In this document: piece by piece, positions 13,619 through 26,500 of the stretch | How the letters are laid out: every line of letters begins with the position of its first letter | Numbering within the stretch: the stretch's first letter is position 1 | Position numbers and translations under genes: made by a program | Notes under the pieces: model-generated | What the model was told of the DNA's origin: nothing | The model's input: the letters and a program-made list of their open reading frames with translations, nothing else | Database searches by the model: none | Assembly: GCF_964019385.1 (NCBI RefSeq) | Contig: NC_088644.1 | Location: 17,139,631-17,203,630, forward strand | From: Sycon ciliatum | Lineage: Eukaryota > Porifera > Calcarea > Leucosolenida > Sycettidae | Length of the DNA stretch: 64,000 nt | Direction: 5' to 3'

Positions 13619-13803
13619 TTTATTACTGGCTCAGTATCCGAGTTTAGTTTTATATTGAAAATATAAACTTGAAATCTCCGTTGAAGTTGAATGAGAGTTT
13701 GTATAAAAGGGTGGTATAAAATCGCATATTCGTTCAAGAGCAGAATTACTACAACAGTAGGAACGTTGAATTACAGGCCAAATACCAGCAACTAGTCTAG
13801 GCC

Positions 13804-14200
13804 TTTGCCGATAATGCCGGCAGAAAAATTGGCAGAATTCGGTACTTTTTCTGGTAAGTTTCATGCATGTTTAAAAAAAAAGTAAATTATCGTGTCCGTT
13901 CCCGAAGGGAACTCACGACGGCCGCTAACACCCGATAAACCCTAGCGGCAGATGCAGCGCCTAACGGTGGGGGTGAGTGGATAAGTCTCACAACCACTGG
14001 CACAAGTGCCGAGAACGACCCCATTAGCTGCATCCATGTACCCCTTGTGCCTGGCCACATGGGTCATGCATGTTTGGTATGTGGATAAAGAAAATATGGA
14101 GCAGAATTCGAGGAATTGCCCGCAATACGGTTTGTATGGTTCTGCCAATTTCACTGCTTTTCGAGCAGAATCTGCCACCTTTTCGAGCATTATCCGCCAA
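13804..14200. mobile_element. MITE split by a SINE-like insertion
   Basis: The outer parts (13804-13860 and about 14072-14200) match the MITE at 12730-12903. The 191 bp at 13873-14063 are extra and flanked by the 12-bp direct repeat TCATGCATGTTT (13861-13872 and 14064-14075). That inserted block, read on the minus strand, ends in a T-run next to the duplication. It shares GTGAGACTTATCC-like sequence with a stretch near 44670-44700, suggesting a dispersed retroposon family. Confidence 0.6.
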
Positions 14201-15558
14201 TGCCTAGCAACTACTGTACTAGCACTACTGCCACGATCAACACAGCATAGATGTAGGTCAGTGGTCAAGTGTCACATAGTATGTTCATTTTAAAACGTGG
14301 AGGCCTTTTTCAGTACGGCAACTACGGGTACATGTATTGGTAATTGAGTAGGACATGTCATTACTACATTAGCAACGTCACAATCACAAATTGACACAAT
14401 ACATGTCATGCAGATAGCCACCAGGCACCACATCGATATGAAATGCGCCCAGGAATGGTTGCCACATAAACACCAGCACACACGTAAGCAGGCTTCCTAT
14501 TCATGGTGCACATGTAGATCTACATCACTGACTGTGTAACTTTTCCGTTCTTTCGATCTACTCAGCCAGGACACGAAATATGTATCTAGGAGTACGAGTA
14601 GCTGCGCACCAGGCCAGGGCGCACATAGTCACTTGGAAAACTTTTAACAACTCTTGTTACGCAATCAGTGACTTTTGTATTTTGTAATTGTCTAGAATCT
14701 TATGTGTTCAGCATTCCAGACTGCAAGTGCAAAAATCCATCAAGTCAAGACGTCTTGCACTTTCCACGTGAACACGAGGCTCGAGGATGAAACACGTTTG
14801 TGTCTTTGAGATAAGGAAACGTAGATCTACGCATATGTATCCCTCAAATCTACACGTAGAAATCTCTGCCAGGTCGACCTTCGCCATTGCCACGTCTAGA
14901 AATCCACTTCTATCCTGTCAATTCCCGAGCGAGGTCCACTCGACTAATCTAATCGCTACTGGAGTGGTAAAAACCCACATCACATTGGATGCACGTGGGA
15001 GAGGCATTTCTTCTCTCCGTTGTCTGGGGGGTCTTGAAAGGCCAGCAAGTGGGCCCTTGTGGCTAGCTGCACCGCAGTGATGACATGTTTGGGCAGGGTA
15101 GTACTTAGGCCGGGGAACTGGACGACTTCCAGTGGCGAAATTGATAATGCGCTAGTTCCAGGGTTATAACTCATTTCACCACCAGAATATATCGAGATAC
15201 ATGCAGCATGATCGGACTTGGCGGGCCGCGCCAAGACTGGCGAAAGTAGCTACCTACGTACCTAAGTCCTTGTGCACGTGTGTAGCTTAGCTACGGGCTA
15301 GAGAAGTACTGGTATGGGGCAAACAAACAAACTACGGCACGGACACATGTACTAGAGGCTAGAGCGCATTCCAGAGAGTGTTGTCTCGTACTGGCGTTTT
15401 CAAATCACACAAGGCATCAACTGTCTCTATGAATTTGGGGACGGTGGCGTGTCCGTTCCTCTACAAAAAGGACGAGCGCAAAGTCTGGATCACTCAGAAG
15501 CTCAACACCTGAGCAGACGCAACGAGGTATTATTCGTGAGTTTGTGGTTGTGGTTGCG

Positions 15559-18009
15559 ATGGCTTCTCTCTGGCTATGGCAGTGGCTGCGGGCGGTTTGG
15601 CAAATGAGTACGTGTATTGTCATAGTGGTAATGCTCAGCAGTAGAGTATCCGATGGTTCTGAAACTGAATTAGACCACTCCGCGAGTGAGACCACTTCAA
15701 CCACACTACACTGTGGAACGTTCCCTCACGCGATGGAGCTACGAGCCGCATTGCGCGACATAGGTGTCCAGACACGGCAGCAGTGTGAATCCCTGGACCT
15801 GGATAGTCAACTGAGGACGGCAAGACGCGGTGTGTTGCTGTACGCAGGAGGAGTCCGAGAGCATTGCATCACAACCATGCACAGACTGAACTCACTTCCA
15901 GGAGCAATCGAACTACCTGACAGTATTCCTGAAGACGACGAAGACGCCAAGTTCGCTTCTGGTACTGGTGAAGACACGGAAATGGAAGCATGCGAGTTGC
16001 AGACCAAGTTGCCATCGGATGCGACAGGTAGAGAGGAAGCAAGCATGGTGGACGGGTTGTCTGCGAATATGGATCCATCACAGGTGCACCAACAGCAGCA
16101 GCCAGGAAACATGCCTTTCCCATTCCCTGGGTTAGCGCCGGTATACAAACCACCTGAGTTTGGCACTGGACCGACCATAAAGCCGCTGGAGACCATCATT
16201 CAGGATGCTCACAGAATGCTATTGTTTCTACACGGTGCCAGCGCCTCCCTGAGGAATGCAGCTGTGCTGACTGGCCGCCTGGAGAGTCTACAGAGAGAGC
16301 ATGATATCTGGATGAATCGTAGCCGGGCACTTGGTGTAATTGAAGGCCACCATGTTCAGTTGGTTGCTCTGAGAACTCTTCTGAGCACACTGAACGAGAC
16401 CAGACTGGAGCACCTTGTGTGTCACTATGCATACCCTGGGTGTGATGCTGAGAATGTACCCAGTCCATGGCTATCCAGGATAGATCGTACCAGTGCCTGT
16501 CACAGGTATCAAGCCAGCCGTGTGCTGCTCCATCCCCTTCCAAACACAATCACAGATAACCTCAAGGAAACCTTCCTGGCCAAATTCATGAAGGACCAGT
16601 GTGCACAAATTGTTGAAGCATCAGGTGTGGCAGAAAAGTCTATCTCCGACTGCTATTCTCAGACGAAAGGTGTGTGTAATGGACGACCGGTGTACAAGTG
16701 CCCCGGCCACTTGCAAATGACGGATGACCCAGCACACTGGGTTGGTCCAATCTACATGAGATCTCTTCAGGCGTATACTGGACTAGCTCCATCGTCGGCA
16801 CTGAACACATCACTGATGTCACCATGCTCATTTCCATGTGGTCTCCGTTGCCGTAACAGTGATGCCATAGACCAAGGGCAAGTGACGGTTTTGAAACGCG
16901 TGAGAGTAGTAGCATTCTTCCTTCTGTTTAGTGGCTGTGTTGTCATGGTAGCAGTGGCCATATCTCGCCGTCAGATTGTCCTACACTACCCGCAGCGGCA
17001 TTCGGTGTACATGGCGATTATCTTTCTCTTCTGGAGCCTGCATTATGTCCCAGCCGGATTAATGGACACTGAGTCACTCCTCTGCTACTCTGACAAAACG
17101 GCACGTATGCCAGGAACATACACGGACAGTTCGCTGTGCACATTCACCTTTGTGTTTTTCTATGGTGCGCATATAGTCTTCCTGGCCATGGCCGTCACGG
17201 GTGCTGCCATCTTGTTCATGCTTGCCAGGGAACTGGACCCGATGCGTAGCCCGATTCTGGCAAAGAAGCTCGCCATTGCCGAAGTTGGGTCGATTCTGCT
17301 GAGTTTAGCACTGGGCTGTGTGGCGACTGCTGTTGTGTTACACCGTAAGAATGTCTTCCCGTTGGTGAGTGCAGGATACTGTACGGTCTTCAAAGATGAC
17401 TTCCGGCCTGGAGTTCTTATACCGTTCAGTATAAACATTGGCCTGCAAGGCCTACTTCTGATCGCCACGCTATTTGAGCTGTATCGTGATCGGCGTCGCT
17501 CGCGGAAGATGCAATCCTATGCAGTGAACCGCCCGGTTGTTACGGGCGTACAGCCAGTTACACGTGTGCGTCGTGCTTTCCTTGCTGCAATATTCAACTT
17601 CATCTGGAGTGCCATTGCCTTCCTGTACATTGTCTTCTCAGTGAGAGAAGGTGAGCGCCCAGTCATGCCAGCGTTCATCAGCCCTTTCGAATGCACCCTG
17701 GCAACGTGCGGTGATTCATCTTGCCCGCCGTCATCCCTGACCTCACCACATTTCTTCCCGATCGTGATCACGTTCCTCTCTATCGCCGCCATCTTTGGCC
17801 TCATCTTCCCTAGCATTGTGTTATTTTCGTCACGTGGTACTCTAGCCCAGACACCGGAGGTTACATACCAGCATGTACCGATTGTCACAAGTAAGCAACT
17901 GTCATCTGTCAGCCTAGCAACTCAGTCTTTCCGCGACCCATCACCTCCTGTCATTGGCGAGTTGGACGAACCACCCAGACGACTATCCAATTATCCCACT
18001 GACATCTAG
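15559..18009 (+). CDS. Seven-transmembrane receptor, class F (Frizzled/Smoothened)-like, single exon
   Basis: 816 residues in one uninterrupted frame. The first ATG is at 15559 in good context (GCGATGG); the open frame extends five codons further 5' only through a GTG. Residues 1-30 look like a signal peptide. A long extracellular part follows (to about 445) with scattered cysteines, including HLVCHYAYPGCD and SPCSFPCGLRC, which recall but do not fully match a Frizzled cysteine-rich domain. Seven hydrophobic segments lie near 448-470, 483-504, 528-554, 576-594, 618-642, 673-695 and 732-756. The first intracellular loop LHYPQRHSVYMAIIF resembles the Frizzled YPERPIIF block, and SLCTFTFVFFYG before TM3 also fits. 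The cytoplasmic tail is about 60 residues, and I see no KTxxxW motif after TM7. Role: probable plasma-membrane signalling receptor; ligand unknown. Class F is inferred. Confidence 0.8.
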   Translation: MASLWLWQWLRAVWQMSTCIVIVVMLSSRVSDGSETELDHSASETTSTTLHCGTFPHAMELRAALRDIGVQTRQQCESLDLDSQLRTARRGVLLYAGGVREHCITTMHRLNSLPGAIELPDSIPEDDEDAKFASGTGEDTEMEACELQTKLPSDATGREEASMVDGLSANMDPSQVHQQQQPGNMPFPFPGLAPVYKPPEFGTGPTIKPLETIIQDAHRMLLFLHGASASLRNAAVLTGRLESLQREHDIWMNRSRALGVIEGHHVQLVALRTLLSTLNETRLEHLVCHYAYPGCDAENVPSPWLSRIDRTSACHRYQASRVLLHPLPNTITDNLKETFLAKFMKDQCAQIVEASGVAEKSISDCYSQTKGVCNGRPVYKCPGHLQMTDDPAHWVGPIYMRSLQAYTGLAPSSALNTSLMSPCSFPCGLRCRNSDAIDQGQVTVLKRVRVVAFFLLFSGCVVMVAVAISRRQIVLHYPQRHSVYMAIIFLFWSLHYVPAGLMDTESLLCYSDKTARMPGTYTDSSLCTFTFVFFYGAHIVFLAMAVTGAAILFMLARELDPMRSPILAKKLAIAEVGSILLSLALGCVATAVVLHRKNVFPLVSAGYCTVFKDDFRPGVLIPFSINIGLQGLLLIATLFELYRDRRRSRKMQSYAVNRPVVTGVQPVTRVRRAFLAAIFNFIWSAIAFLYIVFSVREGERPVMPAFISPFECTLATCGDSSCPPSSLTSPHFFPIVITFLSIAAIFGLIFPSIVLFSSRGTLAQTPEVTYQHVPIVTSKQLSSVSLATQSFRDPSPPVIGELDEPPRRLSNYPTDI

Positions 18010-19124
18010 ACGTTCTCTACGTCTTGTAGTGCTGGCCGTCTGTCTTCTGAGTCTTTCTGCATCACGTGATACAGCATACATGCTCTGCTCCGTTTCCAGT
18101 TGAAACAACTTGATGATCATCCAACCTAGGCACAATGATATGACCCGCAACTTGTTACTTGAATACCTACATGTACATTGTACATTGTCTCTTCCCCCCC
18201 CTTCTTTTACATGAACTTCCTGATTGCTGTTTACCTGATGACTCAGTGATGGTTATCTACATGTAACTGATTGTACAATACAACTGCTCAAGGCATGGTT
18301 GAATTTCGAATGATGCTGTGACACGGACATGCATGTACATGTATCCCACAAACACTTTTCATCACATAAACATGTCAAATATTGATAAACTTGTGTTTAT
18401 GACATGGACCGCTCGCTGGGGCTCAGAACATTTCAGTGGTCAATGCTGTCTGATGGTTTCTCAGGGCGTGAAACGTTAACTTTTGAACAGTTACAGTACA
18501 GAAACAGCCCCTCTTTGTTTATGCCGGTCTGCACTCTGGTGCATTGACTCTATGATTGAGCATTCTTTCGAGCTGCCCAGTAACTACTAGTACTACTACA
18601 GTATACCAGTACCCAAGGCTCACGCAGCCACGCTCCTTTAGTGGGCCCCGGCCTTAGATGGGGTTAGAGGAAGCGGGGTAGATCTACTACTATAGCGCGC
18701 GAAAAAGCGTCAATACCGCAACAATTATGTCATGACAAGATCAATGTTCTCCCTGTGCTATTAGCGCTAGCTGTCATTGACAATACTACAAACCCTGAAG
18801 AATACAGAAAACATTACGTTTTCACAGTAAAACGGTTTTTGAACCCATCAATATCATGATTTTGTCGTGTCACGTCACGTGTATACATGACTATTTGTAC
18901 AAGTATGTTGTTATGTGGAATATTGCCTATCATTACTCCATTACCAGATTACCAGGTAAATCTAGTGCACCAAGAGGTCCAAGACGCCATGGTAAAGGAC
19001 ATACCCCCCTCCCCCATATTCTTCGGTAGGTCTACATGACAGAATCAGAGACTAAAATAATGAGTGTAGATCATGATGTCATCATGACAATGTACAGTCA
19101 TGACTGTAGGCCTACTACCGGTAG

Positions 19125-20089
19125 CAGGGAGTAGTAAAAATACATGTATTATCACCCACACGCACATCAAGCAAGTGGAAGTTGGGGTTGCCGAGCTGCT
19201 GCGGCTGGATCATATCAAGTGTTTTGTAACAGAATTTGTAATCTGCGAATTGTTTGCAACAATGCATTTATACCAGGCGGCCCAGCAAAGCGGGATTGTA
19301 GAAAATTCTGTTACAATGCTGGTAGATGGCAGGCAGTGCAAGAGATTAAGGCCAATGATCCTAACTAATGCTGCTGTGCCCTTGTGGGGCACGGCTGTGC
19401 GCAGGTAGTCAAATGACTGCTGGGACCGGACGGACCTGCTGTATGCTGGGGCCAATTGGCCCGGCTGCTGGACACAATGTGTCTATGCTGGGACCAGCTG
19501 GTCCTGTTGGGACCATGTGGTCGTAACTAATGCTGCTGTGCCCTTGTGGGACACGGCTGTGCGCAGGTAGTCAAATGACTGCTGGGACCGGACGGTCCTG
19601 CTGTATGCTGGGGCCAATTGGCCCGGCTGCTGGACACAATGTGTCTATGCTGGGACCAGCTGGTCCTGCTGGGACCATGTGGTCCTGCTGCTGGGCAGTG
19701 CTTGAAAGCTCATGCAGAGAATTGTTCCAAAATGCATTCAGCTGAGGGGCTTTGCTTGCTTCCCCCCTTTCTGGAGGCGCTAGAACTTAGAAGTGGGTTG
19801 TGGTGGGCGGGAGAAAATTCGCACAACACTGCTGATATTGCAAGCCAAGGTGCTCAAACAAATATTAATTTGTTTGCATGGAAAGGTCTCGCTGCTGTTC
19901 CAGCAAGGCTGCAAGTCCCACGCTTGCGCATGTGCCATTTTCCCACGCTTGGGGACGATGTACGATGACAGCTAGCTAGCCGGCGTTGCGGACTGCCTGC
20001 GAGGCGCTGGCCGCGAGTGCTTCTGTGGCATGATAACTTAGTCTTTGGTTTGCCCGGCCGTTGCAAACCTACATTTTTACTACTCCCTG
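19125..20089. mobile_element. Non-autonomous DNA element with CAGGGAGTAGTAAAAA ends
   Basis: The left end CAGGGAGTAGTAAAAA at 19125 is matched in reverse complement by TTTTTACTACTCCCTG ending at 20089 (16 bp). The inside carries two tandem copies of a 162-bp unit (19363-19686) and no credible protein. Related CAGGGAGTC ends occur at 31650-31782, and a short one near 11083-11122. Confidence 0.65.
19363..19686. repeat. Two tandem copies of a 162-bp unit
   Basis: The copies begin AACTAATGCTGCTGTGCCC at 19363 and 19525 and differ at only a few positions. They lie inside the element 19125-20089. One frame gives Gly-Pro-rich peptide by chance composition. Confidence 0.85.
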
Positions 20090-20512
20090 CCTGACCGGTA
20101 GTAGATCTACATGATGACTACATCAGATGTACGTGATTTTTTTGTAGACCTATCCGGCTGTATACCATGGTATACCAGGGAGTCGTACATTGTACATTTG
20201 TAGTGCCCGGTTCCGCTAGGGTTTTTGCGAGGCAAATACTAGTCATTCAGCAAGAGCATTTGCTCCATTACTACAGGCTACAGGCATTAGTGTCGCTACC
20301 TACTAAGTACTACCCTCAGTGGGCCAGTATCCGTGGACTCACAAGCTGTGACTTGTGAGGATCATGAACCATTGCAGATAGCAGGCACGGGGCGGAAAAC
20401 TGTAGCCCGGAAGAAACAGAACATCACTGTCATCAGCTTATTTTGGACTGAAAGATTTATTGACAGTTTGAGTGTTTCAAGCGTCACCAGCATCATGTGC
20501 CCGCTGCACGCA

Positions 20513-23500
20513 ATGATTCCGGAAACATGGATGTTGACAGCACTGGTTCTGATAGCACACAGTATGCTGCATACCTCAGCGGAATCGGGAAAACCTAAGA
20601 AGCCTACAAACATCATATTCATGATGGTACGAAATCTATCTGTAGCACATTGTATTGCATTCCATTGCACATTGTATTCCGTATGTGTATCAAATAGCCG
20701 ACTATTTCATGCAATGTACATAAGGCAGTGAGATCGCACAGAAACTATCTACAGTATAAATCCCTAGATACGGCGGACGCCCTTAATCCGGTCACATCCG
20801 TCTACCAGCACCTTTCTGTCCAATCTTAACTTAATTCACAAAAATTGGCTTTTCTACGAAAACGGGCTGCGAAACCTTGACCCACCTGTTTGCCCAGCAC
20901 TGTAGACAGCTAGGAAGGCTTCATGGTGCTTGATATGCACCTTTAACGACTGGTCATAAGTATATACTTCGAAGTAGTTACGAGCAAAATGAGGAAGTGA
21001 CGAGTAAATGACGCGAATGGTTCGCCCCTACAGTAATACATGATATTGTAAGTCCAGTGTGTTCTCTTCTTCTGTTCTTTCTTACAAAGTTGTGTAGCTT
21101 ACGTGTTGCTTATAATCACGATGTACTTACCCTGCAGGCTGATGATCTAGGCTGGGGTGATGTTGAATACAACAACGGTACAGCACGAACTCCTCACTTG
21201 AACGAGATGTCCACAGCAGCTGGAAGTCTACGCTTGAACAGATACTACAGCGGTGGTAAGTGATAGATTACTTCATTTTAGAAACGATAACAGCGTTTTG
21301 GCTAAAGAAAAAGTGTTTATATCCAGTACAACACAAGAACAGGAATGTTCTGAGGACCGAATCAGCTGCAACTTAAAATTCCATGCACTGAACACTGATT
21401 AGGTATTGGCTGTAAATTCCGCGTTACAAGTCCACCGGACTAAATTTTGCAGAGCTGTGAAGAAACTGGAGGGTGTGCATGGTCAGCGTGAGGTATGATA
21501 GTGTTACCAGTATCGTTCAGCACTGCAGTTAACAGAAACTGACAAGAAGGGAAAGGGCAGAGAGGTGTGATAAGTATGTCAACCGCAAATATCACAGGCA
21601 AAATAGGCACAATAGATGCAATACACAACTGGTGAAGAATTTAGGAAATAATACCATGAACACCCTGTCATGTGTAGTGGTAATCTGAATATCAGATGCA
21701 AATGAAATATCACTGGAAATATCACTGGTTGGGTTTGGGGTGCATCCTTTATCGTGTGTGAGAGGTGTGTGTTTGATCATGTGTGTGCGGTGTGTGTATC
21801 CTCATGTGTGTGAAGTCCGGGTATGCTCATGTGTGAGATGGAAGTGACCGAAGATTAGGAATAAAAGTGAGATAAGTGATGAGCTTGAAAAGGATGCTGA
21901 GCTTACTGAAGCCGGGACATAGTGTGATACCTTTTACTTGCTAGTAGGTGCAAGGTGGGCTAACATTAGGCACCCAACAACAACTAAAAACGTGTGTAAG
22001 CTGGTATGTATAAGGCGTAGTGAGACGTAAAAGACAGACCTTGTTCTGATATGATCACTTTGATTCAAGCCCTGACCTTTTCTTGAGGCCAGACCTCAGT
22101 GTAAGCCACGTGTTAGTACATGTATGTGTAACTTCTTGAAACCAATGAGTGTGTGGCTGGGCTTAGCTGCGATGTTCGTGACACTGCTTAAAATGCGTTC
22201 TATCTGGTACACTAGAGATGATCTTGTGTAGTTATGTCTTGCTGGTGATTTTATTGTCTGCCTGATCTGCAGTTACTTCAAAATACTTCTTTGCTATGAG
22301 TCGTGCATAGGTACAATTTTAAGTGTGTGACCTTGCCTTCATTTTTGCAGACCGTAGTGTGCCAAAATGCAAAGCTTGGTCTGCCTTCAAGAAGGAACCC
22401 AAGGCTTCGCAGGTTGGAGCATTGCTGACTGAAAGAGAAAGGCTCCTCTACTTCGGTGAAAATTCTAGTGTTGTGGAATTTCATTGACTCTGCAAGTCAG
22501 TATTATAACTGATTATGACCTAGCTACTGCAGGAACAGGGAATTGCATGTTCCCTTGGAGCCCCTCGCCAGCATGGAGCCCCTGCCGGATTGGCACAAAT
22601 GCTTGAAAAGCACTGCAGCCCAGCCAGCAAGAGAAAGAGGCTGTGGAGGGATCTACAATCACTTTTGTCAGTTATGGCTGTCCAGATGACCTCTACAGTG
22701 TTGGCACTTAGTGGATTTCTTGTGCTGATGGCTCGGAGCATGGCGAGTGAGTGGAACTAGATCCCGGCAAGGGCTTCATACAGGTTAATTTGTCCTAGAG
22801 ACGTCTGTGTGTTTAAAGGGCATACTGTTAACCAGTACACTGTAACGTGTACTTCACTATGCTTCTGTGTTCAATGCAGGTCCTGTGTGCTCACCAACAC
22901 GTGGAACAGTACTGACCGGGCGCAATCATAATCGCTATTGTGTGTGGAGCGCCAATACTGGCAACAACAAACCAGATTTTGCTGTGGCTGAGCGCATGCC
23001 ATTGCCATCATATGAATACACTATTGCTACAGCTGCCAAGGCTGCGGGATACTCAACAGCTATGTTTGGAAAATGGTAGGCACTGTATGACTACGTAAAC
23101 TCACTGAACTTACCAATTACTGATTGCATTTCTATGTATATTGGCTACATATCTTAAATGATGTTAAGTTTTCATTGACCCTGCAACCCTGTGCAATATT
23201 TTCTGACGGCAATATTTTACCAGCCGTTTCCAGTTGATACTGCTTGACATGAGCGGGGCGAGGTGATGGTGATTTTTGTCATTTGATATCAATGTCCCAT
23301 TGTTTGCCATGCAACTCTCCTTGTGCTAATGAGTATGCCTAGATCAATTCTGCCGTATTGTAGGGGCCTAAATGGGGTGTGTAGGTCACCGCTGCGCTAG
23401 TGTAATGTTCTTCCTTATATGGTTGTACTTTTGTTTGGATTTTCTCATTTTTCTGCCTCCAGGCATCTTGGAGATTTCTTTCAGTTGCCCAAGAGTAATC

Positions 23501-26500
23501 CTAAATGGCCGGTGAGGTGCTTCTCTGCGAATTGGTATGCACAAAGATGCTTTTAGCATAGGAAATCAATTCAAATCATGCCAGTACAAGTAGGCAGTAC
23601 TTCAGAGGTATTGTCTAAGATCATTTTGAGAATTTCACTGGGTGACCACATAACAACTTTCACTTTTGTTTTTAAATCGTCCTCAGCCAATGTTCTTTTA
23701 GTGTTCTGTGTTGCCACACCTGCCGACATGTCAGTAGCCTGCCGATTTTTGAGGCCTGTCACAACCTGCCGACAATTGACCGTCTCCTGCCGACAACAGC
23801 CGTGAAAGTGTCCAAATTTGACCTTTGTGCTTGGTTTAGAAGTCATGGTCCAGAATTTTGGCTTTTACTGCTCATTACGAGTGATTCCATAGCTTTCTCC
23901 TACAACGCAAACATCAGCTGTCTGGGGAAATCGGCAAACTCAGCCTGAGTCGTGTGCACTGTAGAATCCCGCTGGTGGGTTTGTACAACGAAGCTTGGCG
24001 ATGTTCGAACTTGGCCTAGGCTTATGCGCGGGTGGATTTATCCGCTGGATTCTAGGGCATACTGGGGTTACTACAAGGGGGGGGGGGTCCGGGGGCGAAG
24101 CCCCCGGATGATGCATTTTATTTTTGTTCAGTCTACTGATATTTTGCTATAATGATGTGGCAACACTGAGTGTTGCATTGTAAAGTTTCTTCTGTGAATT
24201 GATGTTTTCAAAGTTTGTAGGGCTGGTGGTGCGCTGCTATACCTGCGTCTTTAGATATCACATCCTGGAACACATGGCTTTGATGAGTGGTTGTCTACAG
24301 AGCGCTCTGCACCCACAGCAACAACCAACTGCGGATGCTTCAAACCGGATAAATGCCAGGTAAGGGAGGTCGAGACAGTCTGGTATCGTACATTTCACTG
24401 TCATCACTTCAGTAATTATGGTCGCGATGTACAGATACTAGATTATCAGTCTACCCTTGGAAGCCATGATGTAAACATCTCGCCCTGACACATAATTCTG
24501 GTCTGAATTGCATGTATGTACTGTTGAAACATTGAAACCCGCTTTCAACGCACACTTAGTTACTCTTAGGACCATCCTGCCTGGAGTAAGAGAAAGGAAA
24601 AGTGACCTCACCAATATGTGTTGGTTGCTCAAGTTGACCAGGTTTCGTCAGTATTTGATTTTCTGGCCTTCCCAGCCCCCCCCCCCCCCCCCCCCCTCCT
24701 GATGGCTAGTTCCTCTCTACTAGCATCTTGGTGTCCACTCTCTTCTGGGCAGTGCCAAGCTACTTACTGTATTGACTACTTAGTATTCTGTGTCGAAAGT
24801 GTTTGCTTACCCGTGTGTGGTCATAGCTATTATAATATTGGTGATGTTTACCTTGCTGCTTGTTGTCCTCCAGAATGGTCATTGGCCGGACAATGTTGCT
24901 TGTAACAACTACTGGGGTCAGAATACACCTGCCTTGCACCTCAATGATGCTGGTGAGTGTACTACAGCGGAAGTTTCACCGGAAAATTGGCCGATTGGCT
25001 TGTGACTTGGATTATTCCTACGGGACACAGTTCGAAACATCTCATGAAACCAATTTCATCAATTTGCGTAGGTTGTTTGGCGAAATCCTTTAGGCAGAAA
25101 CCAAATCCCATAGTATTTTCTGTTGACAGTTGAAGAGATAGAAAATCGTATTATCAATCACGTGTAATAGACTAGCTCCTCAGAGCTAGATGTACATAAG
25201 CGGTAAGTTGCTCGGTCTTCACCCTGCTGGATTGTCTTCAGTAGAGGAAGATGTCTGAAATCATAATACCTGAATCACATTCTGTTGTTGATGTTCATAT
25301 TTTGCGTGCAGGCGTTCACGGTTTTGGTGGAGCTCCTGTACCCGTTACAAACCTAAGCACACCTGTTCCTGGGGACGACAGCGAATACCTCGGAAATGTT
25401 GCTGAAAGCTATATTCGCAGACAAGTTTCCAGTGGAAGTCCTTTCTTCCTCTATCTACCATTCCATACAGGTGAAGAGATTATGTATGTATGTATGTATG
25501 TATGTATGTATGTATGTATGTATGTATGTATGTATGTATGTATGTATGTATGTATGTATGTATGTATGTATGTATGTATGTATGTATGTATGTATGTATG
25601 TATGTATGTATGTATGTATGGAGCATGCTGGGTATACTATTTGTGGCTGACAGTTCACTGATGTGCTTGTGGAGGAGGGGAGGATGGGGAAATCATTTGG
25701 ACGAACACATGGGTTTGACAAATTGCTGAAACAAGAAATTTTGAAGAGAATTTCAAGGACAGCAGTAGCTGTGTTGCTTCCACACCAATTTATGAACTTC
25801 TGTGCGAGTCTTGTTTCGAAATTTTGACAACGACTGGGTGCGGGCACCAGCAACCACCGCATGCCACTTTTAAGTTCAAAAGTGTACGGGATCAGCACCG
25901 GAGCAAGCAGGAAATAGGGAGGTTTCGTCCCACGTAACGGATATGGGAACGTGGATGATACGAGTAAAGTTGACGTTCGCAAAGTTGTTTCAGTCACACG
26001 GAACAAACAAAAGCATGAAGAAAAAGACCCAAACTTAGTCAAAGACGAAGCTTCGAAGCTCATCGAATATTTTGATTTCGTGCTTCGGAAACTTCTTCAG
26101 CTGAGCACCCTCACAGCTTGCACAATGCGCTCCATTCTGATTTCGCCCACGCTATGGGGGAACGTGGGTGAGCCGCCATACATGGTATGTCGTGAATTAG
26201 GAAACTGCTGCACGTGGGTCACTGAGGACACGTCACAGTGGTACACACACGTAAAGTACACACGGATTACGTGGGACTTAACCTCCCTATTGTTGAACAC
26301 TGCCCAACTGTCCCAGCCCTTGTCGTCTGTGACTTACTGTATGATTGCGGCACACATTGCACTGATTCACATAACCTCATTCCGCCGGGAGGGTTTGCAA
26401 CAGACACTCCTGGCCGCAGTCCCAATGGGCCATCCCGGTGCACACCTGTAATATGTAGACAAACCCTTTCGAAACTCGCTCGAAATAACAACTTACTAGT

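Larger units (their letters stand above)
11431..15558. other. Intergenic spacer between GH2 gene and 7TM receptor gene
   Basis: A divergent spacer of 4.1 kb with no convincing exon. It holds inverted-repeat elements at 12730-12903, 13298-13618 and 13804-14200, listed separately. Promoters for the GH2 gene (minus) and the receptor (plus) must lie here, but I see no clear TATA box or other decisive core element. Confidence 0.6.
18010..20512. other. Spacer between receptor and first sulfatase
   Basis: Contains the receptor 3' flank, a 965-bp inverted-ended element at 19125-20089, and the 5' flank of sulfatase A. I see no exon and no clear poly(A) signal close to the receptor stop. Confidence 0.55.

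Noticed and set aside
15544..15558. Five extra N-terminal codons for the 7TM receptor
   Set aside because: They depend on a GTG start. In a eukaryotic gene the ATG at 15559 in good context is the natural start.
19530..19745. Gly-Pro-rich frame resembling collagen
   Set aside because: Only a few GPxGP stretches arising from the 162-bp tandem repeat, with no sustained Gly-X-Y pattern and inside a transposon-like element.
25951..26451. 166-codon plus-strand frame
   Set aside because: Lies almost entirely in a TA-flanked non-coding MITE in a sulfatase intron; the other family copy at 47370-47760 has no matching frame.
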